Assembly: GCF_030269925.1 (NCBI RefSeq) | Contig: NC_085129.1 | Location: forward strand, 11,151,501-11,215,500 | DNA: 64,000 nt | DNA from: Bombyx mori | Lineage: Eukaryota > Arthropoda > Insecta > Lepidoptera > Bombycidae | Direction of reading: 5' to 3' | Notes under the pieces: generated by a model | The model's database searches: none | Told to the model about the DNA's origin: nothing | Seen by the model: only the letters and a program-made list of their open reading frames with translations | Position numbers and translations under genes: made by a program | In this document: positions 50,353 to 61,855 of the stretch, one piece after another | How the letters are laid out: each line of letters opens with the position of its first letter | How positions within the stretch are numbered: the first letter of the stretch is position 1

Positions 50353-52933
50353 AAAATTGTGTCATATCTTACATAAATGTTATTCTTTTACATGTGAATA
50401 AAGTAAAGAGGGTGAGTAAGGAAAGCCGCTGAGGGCCTTTGTGTGCCGCTGGCGTCTGAAGGGTTAACATGGAGGGTCTGCGTGGGTAGAGCGTGGGCTC
50501 TAACTATATTTAGCACTCTACCTACTTAACGATAATTCTACTTTAATAACGGCCGTGTTAATTTTTGCTTTTAATTTAAATCAATCGTAATCAATAAAAC
50601 TGTTTATTATTTCAAATAATTTCATTAAAATCTAAATTGTCACTTGATCACTAAGAATCGTTAGCATCAAATTACAATATATAAAAGGAAAATATTCCAC
50701 GAAGGCCTAACAAAATTGCGGGTGAATAAAATCAGCTGTTCCGAGGGGAGTATTGTAAGAAATAATGAAATAAGGGAGGTTTTTGTGCTCAAGCATACGG
50801 ATTCTACCGTTGTCATGGCGATTGCCCGGAACAGGAAATATGTATGTACGTATGGTTATTATAGGAACAAATATAATAAAAGAAGTGATTGAAATCGTTA
50901 AATTTTACCTACGATAATAGCGTTTTAATCAATAAAGAAATTGTGATAAAAATATGAAAGTATATATAAGTTTACGTTAAATTAACAATAGTGTTAAAAA
51001 TGTAGCATTTAGGTTAACTATAGAAAAGTTTTAGGAACTATCGTCAAATAAAAGTTTTGGGATAAACATCCAATAAATAGCATCTTGTCATCATAAATAA
51101 AGGATTACTAATCAAAGTTTCGCCCCAGGATTCACTTCGATTCATGGCGACAACGTAAACAGCCTTCAAGGTATTTGGGGGAGGGGGCGGGTGGTTATTC
51201 CGCCCTTCAGCCCACTTCCACCCCATTTCTCCCTTAGCGGCTCAATTGTGACGTTTTCTTTATGCCTCCCCTCACAGTTCAATAATCTTTCAACGCTATT
51301 GAAATTATAAAAACGTGTCCCCCTTTCAGAAAATATTACGTTATAAAAATGTGTCGGAATTAAATAAATTGATATGATTTTTTGTTTTGTTTTGATTCAC
51401 AATAGTTAATTACGAAAAATTTACAATAAAGTAAATATTTTTTTATCTGTAATACTTTTATCAAACAATGTCCCAATCGAAAAGACTTTAAAAACATTTA
51501 ATGCACTTATTCATTACATCGGTATTCCGTAACAGTTAATTTAACGTGCCGACAAACACACATATCTTGGCGCTGTTCCAATCTGCAGAATGTGTGCAGT
51601 CTCTAAAGAGCTCGTACACCGGACCCGTGACAACTAATGGCCAAGAGTTTAATGCTCTTGCTTTGAATAGGCCTAGCCTTGGGGTGGACACCCTCCTCGT
51701 TTAACTAGTGCTCGGCCTTTCTGTCACTAGTGATTTAGTGACGTTATGTTTTGTAATCTATCCGTTTGAGACCGTGAATGGTAATGACAGGAAGTTACAT
51801 AAATAGTTGATGACATGTTATGGAGTATGTTTTTTATAGATTTTGTCTCTACAATAGCGGTTACATTCACATTAAACGTTGCGCAATAGTAGTCAATAAC
51901 GATTAGTATATATTTTGTAATGATAGGTTATCTATGATAATTGTCGTTTGTTAAAATTAAACAGCTCAATATCTCGTTTACTTTTGCGGACGTGCAAGAC
52001 TTGCAAGACATATTGTTACAATAAAGGGTGTTCGCATTTGAAAATAAAAATCCATGAAAAGGTATACACGTTAACAATGCAATCATTGTGCTCCTTTGAT
52101 TAGTGAATTGAGTGAGGCACATGGTGGTTCGTGGCGAACGATCACGACTTTCTGATCTCACGCGAGCTTGGTTCCCAGCGCTTCACTACAAATTGTTTAG
52201 GTATAATGTGTGCAAAAAACACCCTATATTTCATTGCTTGACTAGAAAAAACTATTAAGAAACGAATGTAGACGGTATCGATCGGCTCTTACCCAGTAAA
52301 TGCTTTAAATTACGGATCAATATAATGTTTACAATTATCAGTATCAGAAAAGACTTGAGATAGCACGTGTCTATTGATAAAAATGTAATTACGTATAAAT
52401 AAGGAAAAGTTATAAGAAAATAAGAGTTTAATCATATGCTATTAAGTAATCAAACCCTTTGGCTAATGAGTTATTATACACAGCTGAATGTTATAATGAG
52501 CAAGTAGGGTACATATAGCTATTTTATATGCCCCGTGAATATTAAAAAATGTGTAACTCTTCAACAATAGGTGTTTGGGTATCGGTGCCCGGAAGTACGG
52601 CTGTATATGCAGCTGTCTGTGTACTGTTATGCCGTCTGTTCATCACGCAGATGGTATAAAAGCGATTCTAGTACACGCTCAACAAACTGACCCACTTGTA
52701 AACATCAATCGGTCTTCTGTATAACTTCAAAGGCTCCGTAATTTATTTCTATCATCGAAAATTCATTGTTTGCTCTCGGCGTTAATACGTGAAGAACTTT
52801 GGAAATCTTGTTATTTATTACCTACCTACTCATAATATGATAAAACGCAAATTCATTGACCCACCTGGCTTTTATCGGTTGAGTATTTAGATTCTCGAAC
52901 TTATCTGATTACAGTGCGATTACGGTCATTCTA
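50353..52933. other. Intronic, non-coding
   Basis: A G-run GGGGGAGGGGGCGGG at about 51177-51191 is the main anomaly; the 60-codon minus-strand frame over it is proline-rich only because of that run. No exon is supported. Confidence 0.35.
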
Positions 52934-53140
52934 ATGTTAAAATTAGAGAAGCTCATAATTTTGGGTAGCATAGAGGGTAAGTGCGCTATGGGCAGAACAT
53001 CTTCCAGATTGTCAGATCTGATTAAGAAAGCGGTTGTTTATACAATGGGGTCTATGCCACCCATGACCGAGCACTATGGAGGAAAGTCACATGTGGTTGC
53101 GATCCTCAGCAGTAAGGGAACGATGAAGAAGAAAAAGTAG
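52934..53140 (+). pseudogene. LINE (RTE-type) 3' end with degenerate C-terminal coding remnant
   Basis: EKLIILGSIEGK... SRLSDLIKKAV resembles the terminal segment of lepidopteran RTE-type reverse transcriptases, followed by GATCCTCAGCAGTAAGGGAA and a GAAGAAGAAA run, the usual 3' end of such elements. The 68-codon frame is a remnant, not a gene. Confidence 0.55.
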
Positions 53141-53319
53141 AATGTTAAAATGGAACACTCGATTATTTCGTTATTAGGAGCAACAGTGGTACCCACGCGA
53201 CATACTAATTTTTTATTTTTTACAACATTATCGAATATTGTTAAAATCCGCCTCATAATTATGTACCTAAAAAGGATTGGGATTTATCAAGTATAATATT
53301 AGTATTAATATTATATTAT

Positions 53320-53480
53320 CCCACTAGGTGGAGTCGGTACAGCGAATTTTCTATTCCATTCTCTTCCGTCAGTCGTCATCTCAACACGCACTCCTCGCTC
53401 TCTCTCATATCGTCATTCACACACTCTATCCATGTCTTCTTCGGTCGACCTCTTCCCCCTCTACCTATACGTGTCGATCA
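53320..53480 (-). pseudogene. LINE (RTE-type) C-terminal remnant
   Basis: On the minus strand it encodes GRGRPKKTWIECVNDDMRE, the same conserved motif as in the 49949-50352 copy, from about 53470 to 53380. The rest, down to CTAGGTGGAGTCGGTACAGC, corresponds to the element's 3' end. It lies tail to tail with the + strand remnant at 52934-53140. Confidence 0.6.
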
Positions 53481-53934
53481 CTTGCATTGTTATCAAAAGT
53501 TTGTTTGTTCAAGTTTATATGTATTATATCTTATAGAGTGTAATGAACATTTCACGCATGTGCAGTGTGCTGAATAGCAACCCTTTGTGGTCCCTGCAGA
53601 CGGGCGGGCGTGGGATTTCATTTACATTCATCGAGACCTGTTCAACGGTATACGTTAAGTTATCATTACTTTAATTTACCTTGGCGACAATTCTTTTAAA
53701 AGAAAATAATGAGAAATCACTCAATTCAAAAAGGAAACCGCTAGTAAAAGTTTGTGTTTTTGTAATATCACAAATGATTTGTTTTTAAAAATTTAACAAG
53801 TGAATTTATTGCCAAATCCACATTTTCTAGATTATTTATTTGACTATTCGCTGGTGTTCTCTTTGCGCTAACAAAAGTATTCATTTAAATATTCTATGAT
53901 TATATTTATTGAGAAACGTCCCCTGTTTACGTCG

Positions 53935-54010
53935 AATTGCTTAGCGAGGGAAAAGACTTGATGGCGATTACACGGAACAATGGCGGCGCGTGAGAGTCGC
54001 AGCGTCGTAT
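53935..54010. promoter_or_regulatory. Small GC-rich patch with ACAATGGCGGC
   Basis: ACAATGGCGGC (53977-53987) sits 15 bp downstream of TTGATGGCG at about 53958 in a short GC-rich patch, about 0.7 kb from the next such islet. Flanks are AT-rich. Confidence 0.3.
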
Positions 54011-54599
54011 TGTACGTTTCAGTTTATTATGTATTAAAACGAAGCATGCTCTATTTACTCGGACGGCAACAATAGAAACGAACAATAATGATTTTGTATT
54101 AATTGCACATTGCATGCCAATGATAATTGCTTGTAATACTCGAGTCAAGATCGTTACGTGCTGACGGAGTGCAGCGGAAGCGAAACAATCAAGAATAACC
54201 CTTCTATTCATATCTGTCCATAAAATATTTATAACTATTGATACTATGCACCCCACGCTTTTTTTACAATAAAATCATTTTTTCGTACACTATTTTGAAT
54301 TCAAATTTATTAAAATTTATTTTAAATTTTTTAGCTGGATTTTCTATAAAAACGTATTTTGTTAGTTTTTTTAAACTATTATTTATTTTTCATTTTTTAG
54401 TTGAATTTCAATTTTTTTCAATATTTTTTTAAATATTGAATACCAAATTTCGTGTTACCAACCTTTTGAAGGGGGTCAAAATCATGTTCAAAGATTCCGT
54501 TACAAACATACATACTTCTGAAGCTAATAATAAAAGCGTATTAAAAAAATTCGCTAAACTGATAAAATGATCTGAACAAGAGTAGTGGTGAACATCATG

Positions 54600-54870
54600 A
54601 AGGGAGTATTAATATTCACGATGCGGCACACCCGGAGCGGGCAGGCTTCACAAAATGGCTGCCCGAGGCGCTCAGCTCGACCGAGTCGTGACCGCCAGGA
54701 ATCCACGCGCTCGTTTCGAACCCTCATCAATTATGCATGAATGCGGCCGAACGCCGATGTTTACTCTCCATGAGACAACAATTTATTGCGTCGTGCGGTT
54801 TTTGACATTCGATCGGCGACCGGTCCTCGGTCCTCGCAGATATGATGACGAAATACTTCGATTCACAGCG
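54600..54870. promoter_or_regulatory. GC-rich islet with AAAATGGCTGC
   Basis: AAAATGGCTGC at 54652-54662 starts an 80-codon + strand frame (MAARGAQLDRVV) over a GC-rich block of about 200 bp. The composition does not resemble a known protein and no phase-compatible donor is obvious. The placement of the motif in a GC island matches the other islets, so I read it as a regulatory element. It lies about 2.7 kb before the 57.3 kb promoter. Confidence 0.35.
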
Positions 54871-57329
54871 GAAGTTTCACTTATTCCTTTGAGTTAATAA
54901 TAAGTATTAACTATCGTGACAAACTTGTTATGGCAAAAGTCCAGAATTATCGTTTAAAAATTCTTTGATCTAAATTTGAGAAGACTGCGTCCAAGCTATT
55001 GGTCATGGCTCCCATGACGCTAATGAATAGTGATGTTACAAATCGACCGCTGTGTCCACTAGTAGAATATCATCGTGACTCACTATTATTGCATCAGGCA
55101 TAGACGTGGAATTAATTTAATCGTAGTATCGATTGTCGAGTAGTTCTCAACCGCAGCTGTGTAAGCTATCGATAAAGCTGAATAACTTATTGTTATTTTA
55201 GCAGTCGTGATATAAAATTACGACTTTGTACTTTGTGTGTATTCTTAAACAAGTTGCGAGTTGAAGATACTGACCCCGTATATGTATTTGAGAAACATGT
55301 GTAACGAATAAGGGAATTTTATAAGCAAACAAAACTAATTATGAAATTAAAATAGAACATATGATAAGAAGTATGCGATAAAGTTTTAAAACAATTAACA
55401 ACTAATGATCCACAGAGTACATGAGAACTGTTTCAAGATTATGAACGAAACACTTCAATCGTAAATGCCTTTAAAATGTACAGTCATTAATGCTAATTTG
55501 AATAGTTTTAATTTAATGTGATTAGTATCAAGGTCCTTTACGATATTATAAAAATAACTAAAGTTAAGTCTAAATAGTTTATTTTTTTTGAATTTGTGTT
55601 TCCCAGAATGTTATCGGGTACATAAAAATAAGTTAAATGTAATTTACGTGAATGTATTACAAAAAAAAGCTGTGCAAATAATGTGCGGGATAACGGGGTC
55701 GTTATCAGCAACTGCAACCAGGTTATCTATCAACTGCCGTGTTTGTTGTATTTTGTTATCAACAAATTCCCCACCTCTCTCACTATGCGAGCTATCTTAT
55801 GTATATGACTGTGTACGCCAACAATTGTATGATAAAACATTTATTTTTAGGAGATTATCTAGTCGTGAGGTTGTGTTCCTACTTCATATCAAAGAACGTG
55901 ATTATGTAGACATGCGCGTGGTTATCTCTCTCGAGCATTACCGCTTATCATTGTTATTTAGAACATAACAGTCATTTAAAGTGAATGTGCCCATTAAAAA
56001 TAACAGCTCAATGTTTATCTTGTGATGCAGTTTTTATACATCGAATGTGTAAATTACACAGCATTAGTTATTCGCATGTAACCGCTAACTCGATTAGCAC
56101 AAGGCCAAAATCAGGTATGCGACCTCTTTGCTTGTTTTCACAAAAAAAAAACTTCGCAAACAGGTTTTGCCTAACAATTTACTTACACGTATCCGCTTGC
56201 CCGCATGACGAACCGAAGTAATAAAAACTGTGTTAATAATAAATACAGCGATACGTTGTATTATGCATGTTAATACGTAACAAAAAAGTAATTAGGTTTT
56301 TCGTGATATTATTATTTCGGCCAGAACAAAAAAATCGTTTAGTGTAATAAAAACGTTTTAATAACATTCTCTTTACGTTTTATTAAGCGTAGCGTTCGTA
56401 TAGATTAAATTCGCAGTATAACGATATATAAAGTTACTCTATATCATAAACTATTACGACTGTGTAACTCTCAATGGATTTCTGTCATCATCTATAACCT
56501 GTATGAACTCCGCTCGTTAAAATATGTGGGTAAGTAAGTACATACATTTTTCGGATAGCATGTCAAGAAATTGGACGTATTCCAAATCGTCGAGCTATTG
56601 TAAAACATTCTCTATATGTTACGGTTTGCTGGTTTGTATTTGTTTACATTTCAATGTATTCCATTCATTTCATCATTTTCATTTATTTTATCATTGGTTA
56701 AAAAAAAACAAATCACCACCTTAAATTATGTTCTTGAGTGCCAACGCTTGAGTTTTTTTTAAGAGATCTTACAATTTACCTATTATTAAATAGCCTTGGA
56801 TATATCATATAATATGTTCAACAGATTTATAACCAAAACAACTCGCACAAGTTTTTACGGCAAGTCAAACCAGCTAAGACACTAATAGATCTTGTTACAT
56901 GGAAAAACGGAAATACCAATTCTGTTTCCATGAAATAAATTAATATATTGTAACATTATTATGTTCTAGTAATAAAACTCTTTCGAAGTTCTCCGTCTCG
57001 TTACGTAGGCGGCACGATTTCATTAAACTCACGACTTTAATATGATAAATGAATATTTTAACATAATTTAAGAAATTAAATTTGAGCCTTTGATTTCGGG
57101 ATGTTAAAGTAATAATATCTAGTTTTCCTGCTACATTATTTTTTAATGCTGTAGTTGGGTAGAAGAGTTCACCGCCTCTGTAGAACGAGATATCCATAGA
57201 ACTGCTAAGAAATCAATGACACCATAATAGTAAAAATAATAAATTTATAAATTGCTGAACTTCACAAATCATGTTTCGTGAATTGCTATACATAAAAAAA
57301 TAACCCGGTTGATACATGACCGCTCCCCA

Positions 57330-57655
57330 AATGCATTGTGTGAATAATTTGAGATCTTCACCGGTTCATCCCATGCGTGCAGGGCTTTACATCAGGTGCG
57401 CTCTTTGTGTGCGACTAGGGAATAGGAGCCTCCCCAAAATTATGCCCCGCCGTCTTGCTTCACCCCCGCGTTGCCCTTCACTTGTTGCTAGTGTTGCTAC
57501 GATCACGATCCGCTACGTCGCTGTCGCGAGACTGCCGCGGCGGAGCTCCCCCGCCCCCTTTTCCTGCAAACTCCACTTCCCCCGGTCCCCGCGTTCAGTT
57601 CTTTGTGCGCTACGGAGGCTCTAGTACGTCTGCAAGGCACGACTAAAATTTTCAG
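57330..57655 (+). promoter_or_regulatory. GC/CpG-rich probable internal (alternative) promoter
   Basis: This is the longest GC-rich stretch in the window apart from the coding exon, with many CpGs and C-rich tracts such as CCGCGGCGGAGCTCC around 57535-57550. It ends with two initiator-like TCAGT sequences, at 57595-57599 and 57652-57656. No TATA box is evident. It lies directly upstream of a stretch that ends in a near-consensus donor, GTAAGTA at 57950, as expected for a TATA-less insect promoter feeding an untranslated first exon. Open frames here look like by-products of GC richness. It sits about 4 kb upstream of the coding exon at 61856 on the same strand. Confidence 0.5.
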
Positions 57656-57949
57656 TCGTGATAGTGTAGCTTAACAGAGTGCTGACTGACTACGTTGTGT
57701 GTGTGAGTGCAGGTGAACGTATTTTACAATTTCCTGGCCGCATTCAAGGACACCTCAGGATAATATCAGGATTCATTAAAACTTCGCCGTAATATTATTG
57801 TGAATATCTGTGATACTAACTTTCGTTTAGTTTAAAAGGAAGTTTTAGATTTAATTTAACGGAAGATTAATTTGTGTTCGTGTTATTGAAAAGAGTGAAG
57901 CTGTATAATATTTCAAAATTACTTGGATTCTGGAACTATTTTCCACACT
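57654..57949 (+). other. Probable untranslated alternative first exon
   Basis: The block runs from an initiator-like TCAGT (A at 57654) to the donor CACACT|GTAAGTA. Joined directly to the exon at 61856, the reading frame is open for about 29 codons upstream of the junction back to an in-frame TAA, but it contains no ATG. On this model it is 5' UTR, and the first in-frame ATG would be at 62152, or a further exon supplies the start. The start coordinate is a guess from the initiator; the donor is the firm part. It could instead belong to another + strand transcript. Confidence 0.4.
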
Positions 57950-60900
57950 GTAAGTACTAAGGAATCATAGTAGTTATATTTGTCGTTTAATAAATAATTT
58001 CACACCTCGTCGCGAATGATGCCTCTCGTCTTTGAAGTAATCGATAAATTTAACATGTGATGTGGCACGTCATAATATATGTTGAACACATTTGAACTGG
58101 TAATCGCTTACGTTGTTATTAAATAAGGCAGTAGCTCATTACCTGCAATTTGAAATCGTTTCTAAGTTTTCGTTCATTAAACAAGCAGTTCTCATGGAAA
58201 ACCGAAGTAATACTCCAAAGTCATGAACTAGTCATTAAATTGATCCAAACTGGTTTTAGAGGAAAAAAATTCCGATTTTGAAAAATCTCGTAACATATCA
58301 GTCATATCGATTAGCCTCTATTTATAGCGCCATTAATAGCTACTCACCTTCCGTGATTCCGCTTAAATCGTTATGGCTAACGATCGTGCTGCTGTCGATT
58401 AACTCAAAACTGTTAATTACAAGTACCTATTAGTATATTAATATAACCGATTAACGACAGCTCAACGTATCGCGTACAATAAATAATGCGTTACTTATCA
58501 TGTTATTACACTAGTCGTGTATCGAATGACCTTTAGTATCGGTATGCGATATCAAGCAACGTTTTCCGAGCGTGCATTGTTAGCGTAAACAGCAATTCGT
58601 TATCGATTCGAGAGCTTTATCGCTCTATTGTTTGTTGAAACTCGGAATGACCCTTCGTGCTTGTTCCACCTAATTCCTGTTATCTAATTCCTTTGTCTTA
58701 CATTACGATCGTTATTCGAACATTTCTAGCACTACTTTCTTTACTGATCATGCATAATTGACATTTCATTTGTGCAAAATAGATATTTTAAAATTGCAAC
58801 AAAACAAATTCCTTGAATACTTGTCTCCAGTTAAAATACTTGGTGTCTGAATTTACACGTTATCACTGCACGTCGTGAGATGGTAAGCAGAGATTGCAGT
58901 CTGCTCTGCTCCGTGCTCTTTGGATAGCGCATTGCGCAATTTACAACACGAGTCAAGCAGTCGTGATAGATACTGAGCTACACTGTATCTTCAAGGTGGT
59001 ATTGCAGGCCAAGTCACGATAACCGATGCGCCAAGAACGTTTTGTAATCTATACGAGCGATCACAACAATACAACGAAACGGGCGAACCGAGTTTCCGTA
59101 TATTAAGCAAACGCTTTGACATTTAAAAACTGAGAATAAAATTATACAATTACTATAGAAAGTGAATTCAGAAAGTACTTGACCACGTAGGTACATAATT
59201 ATCATAATTATGTTATTCACTTAACATTCCACTAAAAAAGTGTAATTGCAGTGCGAAGGGGGACAGGGAAAGCTTTGTCACGAGTAAATGTATTAACGGT
59301 TATTGTCCGAGTGGAAGTGTTTCATTACACGGTCGGTGAGTTGGAATCGATACGCTTCGTAGGTTTTAACGAGATGGCTTCGACTTCACGAACGCGCTTC
59401 GAAACATCGCATCGTTATAAATTTTGACTCGTGGCTTAACGTTTAAACGTAACATAGCATACTGCGATGGTTACGCTGAAATTTAGCAGAAGCACGTAAC
59501 ATAAACCGTGCTCTCGATTTATAATCGTTTATCTTTTCAAAGAAGTAGGTATTAAATAAATCAAAAATTTCAATACTCTTCAGTTCGTGTTTCAAATAGA
59601 AAGGCCCGATGATTGATCGCCGCCAGTCATGCGGTCGGTTTCATAGAACTCGTCACAAATAGTTATGACGGTTTTGACCTCTTATCCTCATCAATACTTT
59701 ACTATAATGGAAAATAGAACTCAATACGATTGTTTATTAGAATTGCACATAAATTGACGCATGCTATTTACGCAGCTGTGTGGTGGGTTTACCTATACTC
59801 GAAAGATCGGTAAAAACAAAATGTCATACGTAAAGTGGTATGTTAAAATGAATAATTCAAAACTGCGCGTGTCTCCGAAAGCACAAAGAGTGCCTACCTA
59901 CCTATTATATTTGCACAGTTTGAAGGCTCGAATTTCACAGAACTATTTGCGTCGCCTTACATAACCCACTTAATACGGATCCACCTTTTCGACTGTTATA
60001 ATTTAGGATATGTTATTTTATTATACGTACGATGTGAAATTTTGTTGTTTGGTTTTTCTTAAACGTTTTTGTATAGTCTGTGAAGTATTCGGAACACGTC
60101 GAATTTTATTTTTGTGCACAAATTCTATGTGCTGAATAGGCTTACGGGCTCCGTCTGAGCGTTTGTCTTGTCAATCACTTTGCCGTAAGGAGTCTGCGTT
60201 TCCCCGCCGAGTTATTTGTTACTCTATTGTCCTCAGCTTTTGATCATGGTCGCATTGTTTCACAACTTGTTTATTCAATAGTTTTGTTTATTCAAGTCAT
60301 GTCTATTCTACTTTTCATCGATTCTTTTATTTCGTAAACACAACGTTTTTCATTTCTTGTTACTGAACATTGTTTATCAACTGTTTATCCGCTACCTATC
60401 TATCGAGATTGTGCAACGCACGTATCCATATGCCCACTCAAGTTTGTATCATATTACGTCATACCATTTGTATTCTGATTAGATTAGCGTTTATTTTTGA
60501 AAGTATTTATAATATTACTCTATATTTGCATATTAATATTATATGTAGGTACACATACTGTATCTGTCACCTCAAGGTCTTGGTTTTTCAATGTTATTTT
60601 TTTTAATTATTTGACATCAAAGACCCGAGCTGGTAAAAGAATACGAGTGATTATACCACAGGTAATGTATAATATAATTCTTGGGATTTCTTTAAACCGG
60701 TTTTAACGAGTTAATTAGTAGCTTAAAGTTAAATGGCTTCCTCGACGCTTGCCTCAACGATAACTTCGCGGTAGACTATTAAAAATGTTTTTTAAATCAT
60801 TAAATATTTACAGTGCTTAAATTAATACTGGAAGATTCTTTACGCGATTACGAAGACGGAGACCTCGTCATGTAGGGCATCTCATTTAAATTCCTGATTA

Positions 60901-61100
60901 ATATACAAATAAAAACCGCATAGAATTTCAAACTATTTTATTTTCAGTCAGATATTTTTTGTGGTCAACACACACACGCACACACAGGCATAAATATATA
61001 TGTTCATATACAGAGGTAACGTAACAATTCGTTATTTTTAAAATTTCGGTCATCCCATTTCAGTAAATTATTTTATAGGTGATTAGAAAACCTGTCAATG
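57950..61100 (+). other. Downstream part of the alternative first intron
   Basis: This lies between the donor at 57950 and the minus-strand open frame at 61101. It is AT-rich with a CA-rich microsatellite at about 60968-60988. No intermediate exon supplying an in-frame ATG was identified. Confidence 0.4.
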
Positions 61101-61298
61101 TTATCTAACTGTCTGTGTAGGTACGTATTTCGCAAATTTTATGAGGCGCGTCTTTGTCACATTGCCCTCGTTCTGGTGAAGCGCCAAATGTCCGATGATC
61201 GCTGAGCGTTTGGCGCTGGGCGTATTGGCTACGATCCAGCCGTCATTCGCGTGTGGCTTGATGGGAGTGCCAACATGCTTGGCTGCCCACGTAAACAT
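61101..61298 (-). CDS. Orphan coding-like open frame, 65 codons from ATG, function unknown
   Basis: Read on the minus strand this begins MFTWAAKHVGTPIKPHANDG and ends in TAG. Codons are GC-rich in an AT-rich region and composition is well balanced with no low complexity. The frame stays open upstream of the ATG to a stop at 61482-61484. The part just before the Met reads KPEQEDKIREI, which also looks coding, so the true 5' boundary may precede the ATG or be a splice junction; GAACAG just upstream is a weak acceptor. An AATAAA lies on the minus strand about 155 nt beyond the stop. It sits antisense in the intron of the + strand gene, 0.6 kb before its exon. It may be a nested small gene, an exon of a minus-strand gene, or a fragment of an inserted element. 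I do not recognise the family. Confidence 0.3.
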   Translation of the reverse strand: MFTWAAKHVGTPIKPHANDGWIVANTPSAKRSAIIGHLALHQNEGNVTKTRLIKFAKYVPTQTVR

Positions 61299-61855
61299 AA
61301 TCTCACGTATCTTATCTTCCTGTTCCGGTTTACATATTCTACTTTTAACATATCTAACATATCTTTTTATATTTGACCAACAGCAACAAACATTGTTTAT
61401 TCTTAAAAAATATTTTCGATTCGAACGTTCTACTAGATAATTTGGAACCGTGACAATAAAATTGTTATGTTTGTCGATGACTTATTTTTGTTAGAGGCAA
61501 TATAAGTATAAAGTATAAAAATAATTGTAATTTTTTACAAGTTCCCCGCGTGGGTGTTGCGTGAATGAGCCCGTTTTGGCTTCATCCCAAACATGCTGAT
61601 GTTTCTTCGCTCGTTGTTGACGTCAGTCGCTTGAAAATATGCATCTGGCACACTGGTGATAACAAACATTAATAATTTGATGTGACACGTGGAGAGTCGC
61701 CTTTATAAATAAATTTGAATTGAATATTGCTTAACTTTAACTTTATACCGTATTACTAAATACTAAAATATTAATTTCTGATTTCATTTAAGGATGATGG
61801 TGATGATTTTGATTTCATTTAAATACAAACTAATGTATTGTTTATATTGTTCCAG

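Larger units (their letters stand above)
34671..61855 (+). other. Giant intron (about 27.2 kb) between the microexon and the main exon
   Basis: This interval is inferred from the microexon donor at 34671 (GTACCT) and the acceptor ending at 61855 (TTGTTCCAG). It contains repeats from several families, a hAT-type MITE, GC-rich islets at about 40.4, 54.0 and 54.65 kb, and an apparent internal promoter with untranslated exon at 57.3-57.95 kb. A coding-like open frame on the opposite strand lies at 61.1-61.3 kb. Intermediate exons may exist that I could not recognise. If any is coding, it must preserve the phase relation between the two exons. Confidence 0.5.

Noticed and set aside
51044..51226. 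60-codon minus-strand frame with a proline run
   Set aside because: The proline run only reflects a G-run in AT-rich DNA, with no other protein-like feature beyond the composition.
55588..55968. 126-codon + strand frame MNLCFPECYRVHK...
   Set aside because: Cys/Leu/Tyr-rich mix without domain or conservation cue, and no promoter-like sequence upstream. Treated as chance, though expression data could reopen it.
57316..57646. Two overlapping + strand frames of 63-102 codons
   Set aside because: They lie in the CpG-rich promoter block, are rich in Arg/Pro/Ser as expected from GC-rich sequence, and have no family likeness or splice support.
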